Positions 1 to 12,831 of a DNA stretch of 64,000 bases are shown here, in pieces (the stretch's first letter is position 1; every line of letters starts with the position of its first letter). A program made the translations under genes and the position numbers. The stretch is from Phlebotomus papatasi (Eukaryota > Arthropoda > Insecta > Diptera > Psychodidae). Location of the stretch: positions 60,016,001 through 60,080,000 of the forward strand of contig NC_077222.1 in NCBI RefSeq assembly GCF_024763615.1, in the 5' to 3' direction. The notes beneath the pieces were generated by a model. It saw only the letters and a program-made list of their open reading frames with translations, ran no database searches and had not been told where the DNA came from.

Positions 1-164
1 GATCGCTCAGATCAGCCAATGTTGGGGTGATCGCTCAGATCATCCAATGTCGTGGCGATCGCTCAGATCAGCCAGTGTTGGGGTGATCGCTCAGATCAGC
101 CAATGTTGGGGTGATCGCTCAGATCATCCAATGTTGTGGCGATCGCTCAGATCAGCCAATGTTG
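1..164. repeat. 28-bp tandem repeat, about 5.9 copies
   Basis: A 28-base unit beginning GATCGCTCAGATCA is repeated head to tail from the window edge, with unit starts at 1, 29, 57, 85, 113 and 141. Two unit types alternate: one ends GTTGGGGT, the other GTYGTGGC. The last unit is interrupted after about 24 bases. There are no unique spacers, so this is a minisatellite and not a CRISPR array. It probably continues to the left of the window. Confidence 0.95.
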
Positions 165-3100
165 TCCTCAAGCGTCCAGGTTCTCACTGCTAATGCGTCT
201 TTTTCCTCTTGGGAATTAATCATAAAGGCTATATCAACTTGGTTGCTCAACATAGTATCATATCCTATCTATATTGTGATCCAATCACTGTCGAGTATCG
301 TTTTTTTCTAAGGTTTCTGAAGTGATCCAGCAGCAGCATTCCTTTTACATTGGTCTTCTGCGCCTGATAAGAATCCAATTATGTTCTTGTTGGTTAAAGT
401 TGTGTTGTCTTGCATTTTGATTAGAAGTCATCTGTGTAATAGAATGTCACTGTTGTGTGGAACGTGCATTGTTGTAGAGTTGTCTTGTAGGATTCCGATG
501 TGAAGTCTTTTCCTCTTGCTGCAGGAATTAACTTGGTTTGCTCGGTGCTTTCGTTCCCTGTTTCCTAACTTTGGGGTGTAGTGATTGTATGCATCAAACT
601 CCTGGCCAGATTCTGTCCGCTTTGTTGTAATTGGATCGTACCTCTGGACCTAGGAATTTGATCATACCACTATCCCATGATTTACCGTTTTAGTCATGTA
701 ATTCAGTTACCGACCGTATACTCTAGAGTTTATAACTTATCGCTCCTATTTTTTGAATATTTTTTTTGCGTAGCCCCCTGAAAATCCTTCCTTACTTATG
801 TAACAGAAATTAGCCTGCAATCAATAATTTTAAATTTTACACCCTCTTTACCGTTTCCCGAAGTAAAACATCTATTATTCTAATATTATTCTAATATTAT
901 TCTAATTCGATATTATTGGCCATTTCGTTGATATGATTTGTTCTTATCCTGAGTCCTAATTCCTGTATTTTGCTTTACGTCTTGATGTGTCAATTTGAAG
1001 TTTGTGATATACTATCCCTCTCGCTAACTATCCTTTTCTTTCATTCAATTCTCCTTCCTCGAATAGAATTCATTCACTTCTATTCTCATTCCTGTCTTAC
1101 CTTTTCCCCTATCTGATGTCTTATGAATTCTACATGAAACTTCATACGACAGTCTAATTATACCAGAGTCACTATACTAATCTTTGCACAGATAGCGTTA
1201 CAGATTTCATTGTTTTCTTAATACCGATCTCTGTAGGCTTTGGACTTCCGCTTATGAGTTGTGTAGTTGTTTCAAATCTAAGTAGGTCTTATTCTCGTAG
1301 GTACTAAATCCGTCATCATAGTACGATGTGGTGAAGGTATTTTTTTACTCTTTCCGTTAAAGTTATAGTTTATCCGTTGTTGAAGTGCCGACTGCTACTA
1401 GTTTCGTTCACCGTCTTCCTCAAGGTCGCGCCGTAGGTACAAAACTTTTCATCATCCTATTTCTTGTTAATCCTATTTGACCCCATGGGAATTACCGGTT
1501 CCGTATACAGCGCCCACTATTTGCAATTATGCGTAGTACAGCTTTCAACTGAATGTTTTAAAAGTGCCAACCGTCGATATGATAAAAGTGGTGATCTTTT
1601 CATGCCTATGTATCCCAAGCGCTGAAGGAAGTTTTATTTCCTCATTAACCCGATCCTTTGTTTTAAAATGTGTATCCTTTGATTTGTGTTCGTTTTTTTT
1701 CGAGTAATAATAATATTGAGCTCACGGTTTGCGGTACGAAGTTTTGACGATCGTCCTAACTCTGGTGTAAAAATTTACTTTAATATGGCAAATATTGATG
1801 AACACTTATTAAAGTATGTAGAGGCCATTAATGTTCCAATATGACAGCGTGTTCCTATTCCTCCCCATTAAATAATTCCTTCTCTCGCAATATAATTATC
1901 TATCTGTCTCTAAGGAGTCACTTCCGAAATACGAACAGTCGATCTGTAGTATTTTGCATAATCGCCTGACTGAGTTATGATCTTCTGTTGATGTAGATGG
2001 TTCGACAAAGCCTTATCCAATTAATGAATTACTATATTTTCTGAGCGAGTGTTGTACAACTGAAGTTAATTTCTATGCCGCAAATATTGACTAAAATAAG
2101 CGTCGCGTCGATATGGTCACGTTTCATGATATTCCCTATCGTATTCAACCTAGATTTACACGCGATTTAGTGTCTTTATGTTACGTAGCCCTGTATTCCC
2201 GTATGTATTAAGAATTCTAAAGAGACTATATTAATATTAAGACTTTTTTAAAATACTATCTAATTGTTACTGAATTCGACTTATATAACCGTGAATTACC
2301 TGTCTTATTTATCTATCATATATCTGCCATCTGAAATCCGCTTCCTTAAAGTTTGAGTTACCCCTTTTATTCCAAAATATTCCCTTTTTGATTGAGATCA
2401 GATCCAAGAGCATGTAGTTGGAAAAGTTTTCAAATTTCTCTCGGCATGGCGACACGACATAATGTAATTTCGAAGATCCTCCGTTTTGTCCAACATCCGA
2501 TGCATATTGAACAATTGGTGAAAAGTATGGTATGCAGCTGTGTACATTCTAAAAGCATTACGCATATCTATTTATGAGGGTTTTATTGCAAGGGATAAGT
2601 TTTCAACCCGAGTGTCCGACCATCTCGGAAATCCCAAGACCCGCCTAATGAGTGGTGCATATTGTAAAACTGAAAAAACCTTTCTGTAGAATAATTGCAA
2701 TGCTGCCGATATGTCTATTTGAAAAAATCCCAAATTCTCTTGAGAGGTTTTGAACTAATGAGTCCCTGCAATATGTTCGGGTTTCCCTAATTTGCTTATC
2801 GATCCTTTTGCATTTATTTTATGATCCCTGAATGAGGTGTTGTTTTTCGCCCCTTAACCCAGACGCATTTCTTTTTGGGTCCAAGCAATTGGAAAACTCA
2901 TTTAGACCATTTCCTCTAACGCATCCTTCAAATATAACATTAAGTTTGCCGACGTGTCGGGTCCCTTTGTCTGCAAAAATATTTCAATATTTTACAGCCC
3001 CTATCGTTTACCTAAGTTTGTACCATTCTCTAGCCGCATTTATTTTGGGTTATTCCCATACTTTCGAAAATGGATTACTCATCTTTATCATTTTCCCTCC

Positions 3101-4370
3101 TTTCTTCTTATATTTCAACAATATCATATGAATTCCAATTTTTAATATTTTAATTTGCCCTTCAATTCTGAGACCGCGTTAATGTTCGTTAAGCATATGT
3201 GGTTCATATGGTCATATGGTCAAGCATATGATCCTTGATCGCGTAAACTTTCTGAAGATAAGTATTTAATATCAAACGTCTTATCACTTATAGATATCAA
3301 TATAAACCTCTGAAATATATAATTGTGGCGCGTCTTCAATTTCAAATTAATCCTACTCTTTACCTTATTTAGCCTATACAACTGAAATTATGGTTTCTCC
3401 TAAGATCAAATCTATACGAATTCCTTCAAATTCTCAATTTTGATTCAATTTACAACTGCAATGGAAAACCTCATTCACACACACTTTCGAGGGCCCTCTA
3501 TCACACATCAATCTCACAGACCATTCATAAATACAGCCTTTAAATTCCATTTACAATTCTGCTATTTCTCATCCAAAATATTATAATCTTATTGCTAGAT
3601 GATACTTTGCTTTTCATATGACCGTTTAAATCTTCCGATATTTATTCGTCATCGACAGGGTGTTAAGTGATCGCCGCGAAAAGATTATTTGCTAATGTTC
3701 CGATGAGTACTTTCACTCAATTAATATTTTAATTTAACCTACGTAATCCTATGAAATCACTTGCTTGCATACGACCCTACAGACTTCTAAATTATTTTGC
3801 TACCATCCTCTGATCTCGATCATAAATTTACTGAGTTGCGCACTTAACGTTGTTCTTGGTAAATCATGAAAAACTCGCGTTTGATCTATTAAAATAGTTG
3901 TCTCAAATATAGTTTTATACCTTTTCTACTAAATTTAAATCACTATGTGTTTCCGTAAAGATGTGGTCATGGGTCCTGAAAATAATTAGCTATCAAAATG
4001 GGACTAATAGTGATTTTGAAGACTATAACACAGATGCAACTAAATAATGAAGTTATGAAGGACTTGTATCCGAAATTATCACTGACGAACTTTTCATTTG
4101 TGGCTGTGATTTAGATCTTTAATAAAATTAAAACACGTTCAAGCGTTATTTAATTATTGTTTAAACACTTTACATAGAAGATCATCCCCCCTCACATTTC
4201 CTTTGATAATAAAAAATGAAACATTTAATAGTATTGCAATTCTTCAAAACCAATTCTCGATGTAAACTATATGCTTCTGTGAAATGGGCACGAATTTATC
4301 GATGGCTATCTCTGTTACTGTATCTGCGATTGCTCAATATAAATAACTTTTTCTAGAAATTTTAATTAAA
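165..4370. other. About 4.2 kb with no recognisable gene
   Basis: All six frames are closed by frequent stops and no protein family is recognised. The plus strand is pyrimidine-rich and T-rich. Minor structure includes an 11-base TATTATTCTAA triplication at 873-905 and a CATATG cluster at 3194-3236. The stretch may be the interior of a decayed LTR element ending near 5.1 kb, but that is inference. Confidence 0.5.
873..905. repeat. 11-bp tandem triplication
   Basis: Three consecutive copies of TATTATTCTAA are visible. This is a simple short tandem repeat with no evident function. Confidence 0.8.
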
Positions 4371-4664
4371 ATGGACTTATCTGAAAATATTTCTCTGATG
4401 ATTTCTCTGCACAGAGACTTCCATCCTCACAAGTACTCTCTTGAAGAATCCTTCGCTCTAAATGCTCCACAACTTCCTGGTTCCACAAAACGACGTCTCC
4501 TTCGCGTTGGCTTAGTCATTCCGGATGGACTCCCCAGTTATCTGCAGACTTCCCTCGACAGGAATGCTCCATTTTATTTTCTGTGTTCTCGTTGTATCAC
4601 TGGACTTTACACAGCACACGACCACAATGCAAGATTAATTAAAGTCTCAACACAACAACTGTAA
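4371..4664 (+). CDS. Hypothetical 97-residue reading frame
   Basis: An ATG in an AAAATGG context opens a 97-codon frame ending in TAA. The product has no signal peptide, membrane segment or family motif that I recognise. It lies just upstream of a possible LTR with a TATA box, so it could be a fragment of a retroelement frame. A chance frame of this length is also plausible in this region. Confidence 0.15.
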   Translation: MDLSENISLMISLHRDFHPHKYSLEESFALNAPQLPGSTKRRLLRVGLVIPDGLPSYLQTSLDRNAPFYFLCSRCITGLYTAHDHNARLIKVSTQQL

Positions 4665-4914
4665 CAATTAATTCAACTGTTCTTTTCGCGATCCACTTTT
4701 GGGGATTGGGGATCCCACTTCTGAATTTGTAAGCCCTGATGGGGCTCACTGAAGTAATATAAACTTATTAAGGGAAAATGGGGAACTGAAGGTGCCACCC
4801 ATCTTTCAACTTCCTTGGAGTGAACCGTCCACGGCGACTGATGCTCACTCACTGAAGTGCAGGGACAGCTGACATGAACAAAAGCCCCAGCAACCTTCAG
4901 CACCCGCCTAGGGA

Positions 4915-5095
4915 TGTTGGGTGGGGTGTGTCATAGGAATGAAGGATTGGGATTGGTGGGTTTGGCCGTCGACTGGGTTAACAATTGTCGAATGGGCCAT
5001 ACGCTCTACATATATAAAACATTTCTAACATTTTTTGTTTATAGAAAATATTATACAGTGTCAAAATAATAAAGTACTTTCTTGCTTTGACTTCC
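4915..5095 (+). mobile_element. Possible LTR (start TGTTGGG, TATA box, AATAAA)
   Basis: A segment beginning TGTTGGGTGGGG holds a TATA-like box (TATATAAAA, near 5010) and, about 55 bases on, an AATAAA polyadenylation signal followed by a T-rich stretch. This order (5' TG, U3 with TATA, R with poly(A) signal) fits an LTR, and the purine run before TGTTGGG could be the polypurine tract. No second copy of this sequence is visible in the window and the 3' end is not defined. It may be a solo LTR or the 3' LTR of a decayed element. Confidence 0.25.
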
Positions 5096-5459
5096 TTAAT
5101 ATGTTTTTAAAATAAATTTCAAATCGTAACTTGTATAGAATTTTTACGAATTAGTTTCCCAGGTAAAAATGTCTCGTTCTTTATTAATCGCGTTATGTTA
5201 CTTTTTCCGATGATGTGTTTAATCCCGGGGATCACTGCAATCTTAGAAAAGTTTAGACATCATTACTAATGAAAATTAGTTGACCGGGTGATTATTATCA
5301 AATCTATTTAAAATAGTTCTTATAATCTTAAAAATTTTTACTCATAATAAATTTATTAGTAGTGAGAACATAAGGCAATATTTATGTGGATAAGTTGCTG
5401 CAATTATTTAATAATTGTTTCATACAATTATATGTGCTTGTGTTAATTAAATGAAATCG

Positions 5460-5796
5460 ATATCTCAACTAATATTGGTCACTAATCCCTTTTAGTTCTC
5501 ACAACTAATGCAAATAAATGGACCTATATTTTCATAAAGTTCTGACAACTTTTTCAATAGTAAAGAGTGGTTTTTTTTACTTATGTGTTGAAGCTTTTTC
5601 GAGCTATAAAGTAACCACAACTAATATGATATAGTTATTACAGCCAATAAGATCTGTATCAACCACATTTATTTAGTTGTTGTAACTAATATGTTATTGC
5701 ATCCGTTACTAATCTAATTTAGTTATGGTAACTGATTGAAAAAGATACTGTAACTAATATTTGTCAACTATTTCATTTAGTTACCCTAGCTAAATA
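5460..5796. repeat. Cluster of degenerate ACTAAT / ATTTAGTT motifs
   Basis: The hexamer ACTAAT, usually as CAACTAATAT or GTAACTAATAT, and its partner form ATTTAGTTR recur at roughly 30-50 base spacing. The copies are too diverged to define one tandem unit, but they recur far more often than in the flanking DNA. It is probably a decayed tandem or hairpin repeat. Confidence 0.5.
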
Positions 5797-5991
5797 TCCC
5801 GGGTTCGAATCCCTTTTAGGTCACCAGGAATTTTTTCTGGCGTTAAAGGTGTTCGATCGAATTGCGTTCAGTGAGCTTCACTGCACTTGGTTCCACGGGG
5901 CATGGGACTGACAATCCCATCTCTGTATAAGAAAAAAATAATAATGGATGTCCCGAACTCCCCTTATGGGAAGGCCTGGTCCCTCTATGGA
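5797..5991 (+). mobile_element. tRNA-derived SINE, 5'-truncated, ends at assembly gap
   Basis: It starts at the B box (GGTTCGAATCC) and continues with the same body as the copies at 49290 and 57581: TTTAGGTCACCAG, TTTTTCTGGCGT, TCCACGGGGCATGGGACTGA, then GGTCCCTCTATGGA. The A-box half is missing. The 3' end with its ATT-repeat tail is hidden in the N run. Confidence 0.85.
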
Positions 5992-6491
5992 NNNNNNNNN
6001 NNNNNNNNNNNNNNNNNNNNNNNNNNNNNNNNNNNNNNNNNNNNNNNNNNNNNNNNNNNNNNNNNNNNNNNNNNNNNNNNNNNNNNNNNNNNNNNNNNNN
6101 NNNNNNNNNNNNNNNNNNNNNNNNNNNNNNNNNNNNNNNNNNNNNNNNNNNNNNNNNNNNNNNNNNNNNNNNNNNNNNNNNNNNNNNNNNNNNNNNNNNN
6201 NNNNNNNNNNNNNNNNNNNNNNNNNNNNNNNNNNNNNNNNNNNNNNNNNNNNNNNNNNNNNNNNNNNNNNNNNNNNNNNNNNNNNNNNNNNNNNNNNNNN
6301 NNNNNNNNNNNNNNNNNNNNNNNNNNNNNNNNNNNNNNNNNNNNNNNNNNNNNNNNNNNNNNNNNNNNNNNNNNNNNNNNNNNNNNNNNNNNNNNNNNNN
6401 NNNNNNNNNNNNNNNNNNNNNNNNNNNNNNNNNNNNNNNNNNNNNNNNNNNNNNNNNNNNNNNNNNNNNNNNNNNNNNNNNNNNNNNNNNN
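5992..6491. other. Assembly gap (500 N)
   Basis: Exactly 500 undetermined bases, a typical fixed-length gap placeholder. It separates a SINE from the truncated outer end of a large palindrome, a structure likely to defeat assembly. Apparent reading frames across it are artefacts. Confidence 0.99.
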
Positions 6492-6941
6492 ACATTGCGA
6501 AATTGAAATATTATTTTTCACATGTGCAATGAAAAATGTCTCATAAAAGTTTCAAAATTGTACGATATTTTACTGGAAAAACACCATACGTGATAAAAAG
6601 ATGAAATTTGAGATTTTCCTTCTTTGTGTGCACTAGGACATGTTTCGAACAAGACTTGATGGCCCTAGTAAAATACACTTACACGATCGCAACTTTTCTT
6701 GGAGAAAATCCATTCCCAGTTGAAATATGATCCTCTGCACACGTGAAATTAGGATTTTTTTTTAATAAAAATACTAAATTCCGGAATGATTTCCTGGAAA
6801 AGCATCATTTGCAACAAAAAAAAAATGAAATTGGAGATTTTCCTTTTGCATGGACATGTTTCAAACCTCTCCTGTAGAATCCACGAAAATCGTTTTTTAG
6901 CGCACATATTCTTGATTTATGAGTGTCAAAAACGTGTAGAT
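6492..6941 (+). repeat. Left arm of large palindromic element, outer part
   Basis: This segment is the near-exact reverse complement of about 13453-13902. The arm continues at 12836 after the LTR element inserted into it. The outer end lies in the gap, so the true terminus and any target-site duplication cannot be read. Confidence 0.93.
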
Positions 6942-7178
6942 TGTTAGACGAAAAGCCACGATAAGCGTAAAATCCCTCTGCTGTGGCTTACCCATAGAGT
7001 TTATACCCTAACGGTATGTCCCACACGAGCATAGCGTGCACCTCGAGGCGAGATATTCGCTCATTGCTCGGCCAGTCACTCAGTATGTGACGAGTGCCCA
7101 GGCAGTGCAGTGGAGTCTGAGGGTCGTTCCTCAGGTGTTTGCAAAAGTTAAGCCTCGATCTCACTGATTCGGTTAACA
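6942..7178 (+). repeat. 5' LTR (237 bp)
   Basis: It begins TGTTAGACG, ends GGTTAACA and reads as identical to 12595-12831. No clear TATA box is seen; GTTTATACCC near 7005 is the closest. Confidence 0.95.
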
Positions 7179-10100
7179 AATCAGAAGAATGGGATCGCAA
7201 CCTAGCCCGCGTGAGTGTAGTGAGTCACGTGATAGTGAAAAGTGAGTGAAAAAGCCGGAAAATTGGGTAAAATGAGCTTGAAACGCCGGCGTGTGCGAGA
7301 GAATGTTCTGGAACATTCTCCAATTCTTGGAAAAGAAGCACACAAAGGCCGGTTTTCAAGGGAATTTTTGCCCAAAGTACGGCGGAAAAGTGTTGGGAAA
7401 GCACGGAAAAAGGGTCTAGAAGGGGCTCAGAGAAGCCCCAAGGAACCCCAAGTGCATCCCAGGTGGTAAAAGTGCCGGAAAAGCCGTGAAAAGACGGCGG
7501 AAAGCAGCCGAAGGAGAGAAAGAGAGCATCTCTTCGGGGGATTTTCATCGAGGAAAATCCGCGAAAGCAGCGACCATCGGCATTCGTGATCGGTGGAAAT
7601 AGGTAAAAGAATATTAAAGGGAAATTGTTGTCTTAATTTTTCCCTGAAAAGCCGCATTTTCCCATGATTTTTCCCCATGAAATTGAATGCATTTGTGTGA
7701 ATGGCCGGCCATGTGAGTGTGAATGAGAGTGAGAGAGAGGCGTTTTACTGTTCTCTTTCCAGAATGTTCCAGCTACAGCGTGTGCAAAACAAGTTGCTGC
7801 TGGTGAGTGCACACATTTATTTTATTTGTATTTGTTGAGTGAAATGCTGAGTGATGCTCGAAGAGAATGCACTCAGAGAAAATTATGCCGCAAATGCTGC
7901 GAGAAAAAAAGCAGAATTTTTAAGAATTTATTTGCGAGTTTCAGCATTTCACGGCCTCCTAAAATATTCTGAGAATTAAAAAAAAATAAATAAATTTCGC
8001 GATGTTGAATTAAATTGATTACAAATCAAGAGTGTTGTTGTTGCGGGAAAATAATAGAAACACTCGGAAAAATCGATGCAACTTTATAACACAGAGAAAA
8101 ATCAGATTTTTGCGAATGTTATTTTCGATAAATTGTAAATTAATTGTGAGTGTTAGTTGTCGCAGTAAAGCAAAAGAAAACACTCAGAAAATTCATTTTA
8201 TTTGAATAAGCAGAAAATGAATAATTAGAAAAAAATGTTTTATTGATTTCAATTTAAAAAAAAAAAAAATCAATTCCTAATTGAATGGTTTTAGCTGAAG
8301 TTAAGCACAAGTAGAACTCCAAGAGAAATTGATGCTTTCGAATTAAATTTTGTAAGCTGTTTGAAATAAAATTTCAAGGAAGATATTCTGAATATTCTTC
8401 CGCGATATTTTCTATTAAAATACTTATGATAAAATATATTGATTTCAGATACATTTTTAGTTAAATTGTAAATTAATGGCGAAGATCTTAATGATTAATG
8501 ATATAATTTAGCTCGATTGGCGCCTAATGAATTTAACTGAAAGGATTTGAATCAGAGAAAATTTGTTTAAGTTTTCAACTTAATTCCAGAACTTGTTCTT
8601 TATGCTCTGGTCGAAGAAAATTTCAAGGGAAATATTTTGTGATATTTCTTTATTCTATTTAAAACTGTTGCAGATTGAGAATTAGGCCATGATGATTAAT
8701 ATTCCTGGTTGTCTTGGGTAAATTGTCCTTCCCAAGTTCTTGAAAAACAAGTTCCTGGTAAAGTTTTAAGATGACAGAACTTTGGAGATTGTCCTTTTAC
8801 AGATTTAAAAAAAGGAGGTGATCTTTGACGTGTTTTGTCCCCTGCTAACCAAGAAAAGGTGCCGAAATGATATCGAACCTTGTTCAGACTAAACTTGGAA
8901 ATCTTTGAGTTTGAACCTGAGCCTTAATTATCTGAGCAGTTACTAAAATTATTCAGAATAAATTCTGAAGATGTCTGGGTTCCACAAAAGAGTCATTTTG
9001 TTTCTTTCTGGTTCAAAAGTGGTTTCTAGTTTCTTTCTAGTTATTTATGAAACAGATAGTTGTGCTGGAATTATCTCATTTCTGTCACCTAGACCTTTCA
9101 AGGTGTTGCTTAATTAGTGCGTGGGTTTGTCTGCTCGGTCAGACAGATAATTCATGGCAATGATGGGTCTTCGAAAGGAATCTTTTTGCCTCCACAGAAA
9201 TTTAGAAAATGGTTGCCATTGTCCACAATATGAACCCAGAAACCTGAAGTTGAAATCTAGAACATGCAGAGTTATAATGGCTCCTCTAATTTATTAAAAT
9301 GATGTGAGTCAGCTTCCCGATGAATAGATTGAGTTATACTTCCAGGTTCTAGATTTTATTGTCGCAGATTTCAGATGATATGAACTATGTTAAAAATAGT
9401 TGTTGTAGCTGAATGTCTTATGGGGTCCAAAGTCAAAACCGGTATTTGAGTTTGAAACGTTTCCCTAAGAAATGAGATTCAGTCTCGGTAAAGTTAGTGG
9501 TTGGTGTTTCAAAGGCTTTGATGTTGAAAGCCGTATTTCACCCCAATTATAGATTAGTCCTTTGGCTTTCAAACTTAAGGAAGACCACGAAGACCACAAA
9601 GTTGGTGAATATGATTTTCACTACTTTGAGTAATTTCCCTGCAATTGATCCAGGTGTGGGGATTGCCCTGATGCAGTAATAGTCAGAGATTTTCAGAACT
9701 GCTCTGTCTTTCAAAAGGCCATCAGTTCGACTTCAATCATGCAGATGGCAACTTGATGTTCTGTTATGACAATTCGAATCCCTGTTATCAATTGTTGACA
9801 CTTATCGTCCTGAAAAGACGGACATTTGGGCCAATGGTTGGTAGGGTAGAATTACAAGGTAATGCATAGACATCAAGTGGTTATAGAAAAATGAAGTTCT
9901 GTTAATCTGTCCAAGTTCGAGAAATTGTTGTGTTGCCGGTTACCCAGTTGAGATATATTATAAGCTCAAATAAATCTCTGAAGTACTAAGCTGTTTTTAG
10001 TTTATAAGCGAGCTAGTAATCTTTCATTCTAGTTGATGACATCATTTGCCGTTATTGGTGTTTATGGTCCAGAAGTTCCGCAACTATGGTCCATATTAGA

Positions 10101-12594
10101 GTTACTGTTAGATCTAAATTGGTTTGCTTGGAACTGACCAAAGATACCATTTCGGTTGACTCATGGTTAAATAACAGTCGAAAGGTGAAATAGTACTTAG
10201 TCTCATAAATCATAGTTAACGAAGCAAATATCACACGGTGATCATAGATACGCAGATAGGGAATAAGGAGAATTAAGAATAGTTGAATTGAAATTGGTTG
10301 AATTGAGATTTGTGTTGAAGTCGATTTCATCAATTGAGTACAGATCGTTCTCTGGTCTTGAACCAAGCAGTTCTTAAACGATCAGAATAGAAGATAGATC
10401 GGGTTACAGCATATTCTAAAAGTAAATATCCAGAGTTCCAGAAGAAGTTCCACGATTTTGAGATTTAAGGTTTGATTGTCCAGAAAAGGTCCAGTTATTT
10501 CTATAAGAATTAGTTTAATGTATTTTGAATATGTTGGTTGCTGTTAGACTTTCCTGATCGATATACTCGAACGATTGGAAGAGAGTTTTGGGGTCGAGTG
10601 TGTAATTCCAGAAAATGCAGAATAATCTAGGATATTCTTCAGAGGCATTAGTCAGACAGTGATTGCAATAATACAATTTGACATACATTTCAGTGTTGAC
10701 CCAGAATGTCGTACTTGCAGTTCTAGTTATAGGCCGAGGGTAATCCTGTGACAAATTGAATGTCGAAAACTGGTTCCGGTTTACAAGTTGACAAACTGAT
10801 CTGAAAATGTTTGTAGACGTAAGAGGTCTACTTCAAAGCCCTATTGCAGTAAAAATGAATTCATGTTGGTTGTATTCTCCATTGTTCTCCGAGGAATAAG
10901 ATGGACAATGAATGGTCGCGGGGTTGTGTGTTTCATAAGATCACCAAGTTCCAGTTATTTTAACCCTGACAGTGTTCCATTTTCGAGACCTCACTGGAAA
11001 TGTTGCCCATGGAGATAACTTAAGATATTTTAGTTTGAATATGGCACTGCATTAAAGAAAATATTGGCAGGAGTCTGAAAACTAAAATAGAGAGAAGATA
11101 TTTATGAGTGTTCTTCAGTCTAACTGACTGTGCGGACGTGAAAGCTGTCCCCTGATACAGATGATCTGAGATATTTTGGCTTTGATTCAGCTTTGTGGCC
11201 AGGCAAACAGTCACAGAAGCGGTGAACTAAAATCTGTTATGGTTATCTGTGGTTATCTTCCAGTTCTTATCCAGATTATGAAGTCCATTTATGAGTATTA
11301 AGATGGCTCAGAGTTGATGATTGAATTCATCGAAATACTAATCAAAAGCGGGAAGGGTTTAATACAGGAAAAGATCATGGTTAGTTCAAAGTTAATTGAG
11401 GTTTAAAGTAACTCCTTTCCGCTGACTTATAAACTAATGGAAGTTCTGGTTAAGTACCAGTGAATGGTTGTTTTTCAGTTAACCCTGTCTGTTCCCCATT
11501 AATTGTTCTCTTTGGAGTGAAGAAATGATCGGACACAGATGAGAAGTACTTTATGTTTCGGTTTGGCTCTATGACAAGCTAAAAAGTTGTAGTAGTCAAG
11601 AAACCAAAGTATGGATGGGTTATCTGTGGTAGTATTTTTAGAATACGAATCCTCTGTCAAATCTTCTCTAATTTTGAAATTCATTGATGGGAACAACAGT
11701 TGCTTTCTTCAGTTGGTAATTCATTTGAATGAATGTTTAAGGCGAATCCTAGTGAAGAAAGTAGTAGTCTAGCTGATTTCCTTAAGAAAGGTCAATGAAT
11801 TGTTTACGCAAGCGTTACCCGTCTTTGCGGAGAAAAGAAGGCTGTTCCAAGGCTATTTGAAATTATTTAAAATAAGAAATTTGCAAAATGCAGACGAGTT
11901 AAGAAACTATATGCCCAAGAGGTGAAACTAGACAAGATCAGAATGTCTAGGTGTTTTATTAAGGCAAAACCACATTCCTGATTATACATGAGTAACATGA
12001 GACTCTGAGGTTGTAATATGTTACTTGAAGGTTTTGGTCTCAGAGTTAAATTAGATTGCAGTAAAATTGCAGTTGGGCAGATCTAACGATCGGTTTCGAG
12101 TTTTCGTTTCAGATGCTGACTGACCGCTCGTTACTCCCATCTAGATGTCATAACATCGTACGGATGGTAGAGCGGTAGCAGTTAGAGCGTAGTCAGGCAT
12201 CGCATGGTGGCCACCGAACCGAACAGAAACGTCGGATCCGAAGAAAGTCTAGACTACATGTTCCAGAGGACGTCCAACAAAATTGCGCAAGTGTCGAGCC
12301 AGTCAACTAAAGAAGCTCGATGGTGGATTCTGGTTAGAATTCACGGTCTATGCCAATCACAGTGATTTGGTGAGCGTCACGAGAATTTAGTTCGTTTCTC
12401 TCACGTACTATCATACGAAAGATTGGTATAGATGGTTCCTCCTCGATACCCACCGGGTATAATATAGAGTTGGACGCACTGGTTGTCTCATTGCATTGCG
12501 CAATGTCTGCCAGTGGATACATGTCTAGCGGCCTAATCCCTTGCCCTTGCGTTCTCCTAACACCGAGGACGGTGATTCATCAGGAATGGCCGAT
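7179..12594 (+). other. Interior of the LTR element, no coding frame, splice-like signals
   Basis: The first 550 bases are purine-rich with repeated GTGAG and GTGAGTG. A small exon-like block at 7763-7802 is preceded by a pyrimidine tract and CAG and followed by GTGAGTGC. A strong acceptor (TTTCGTTTCAG) ends at about 12112, before a more GC-balanced 3' block. The 4.3 kb in between is stop-rich and intron-like. The interior may derive from a spliced host transcript, or it may carry only packaging and priming signals; neither can be shown here. Confidence 0.5.
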
Positions 12595-12831
12595 TGTTAG
12601 ACGAAAAGCCACGATAAGCGTAAAATCCCTCTGCTGTGGCTTACCCATAGAGTTTATACCCTAACGGTATGTCCCACACGAGCATAGCGTGCACCTCGAG
12701 GCGAGATATTCGCTCATTGCTCGGCCAGTCACTCAGTATGTGACGAGTGCCCAGGCAGTGCAGTGGAGTCTGAGGGTCGTTCCTCAGGTGTTTGCAAAAG
12801 TTAAGCCTCGATCTCACTGATTCGGTTAACA
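12595..12831 (+). repeat. 3' LTR (237 bp)
   Basis: Reads as identical to the 5' LTR at 6942-7178. It is followed directly by the duplicated target AGAT and then by the remainder of the palindrome arm. Confidence 0.95.

Noticed and set aside
1..164. CRISPR-like array
   Set aside because: Repeats are directly contiguous with no spacers, and the organism is eukaryotic.
5878..6546. Long apparent reading frames across the N run
   Set aside because: Almost all residues are undetermined; these are artefacts of the gap.
7225..7678. Frames of 75-107 codons at the start of the LTR element interior, on both strands
   Set aside because: They overlap in several frames, have no family features and lie in purine-biased DNA that lacks stops on one side by composition.
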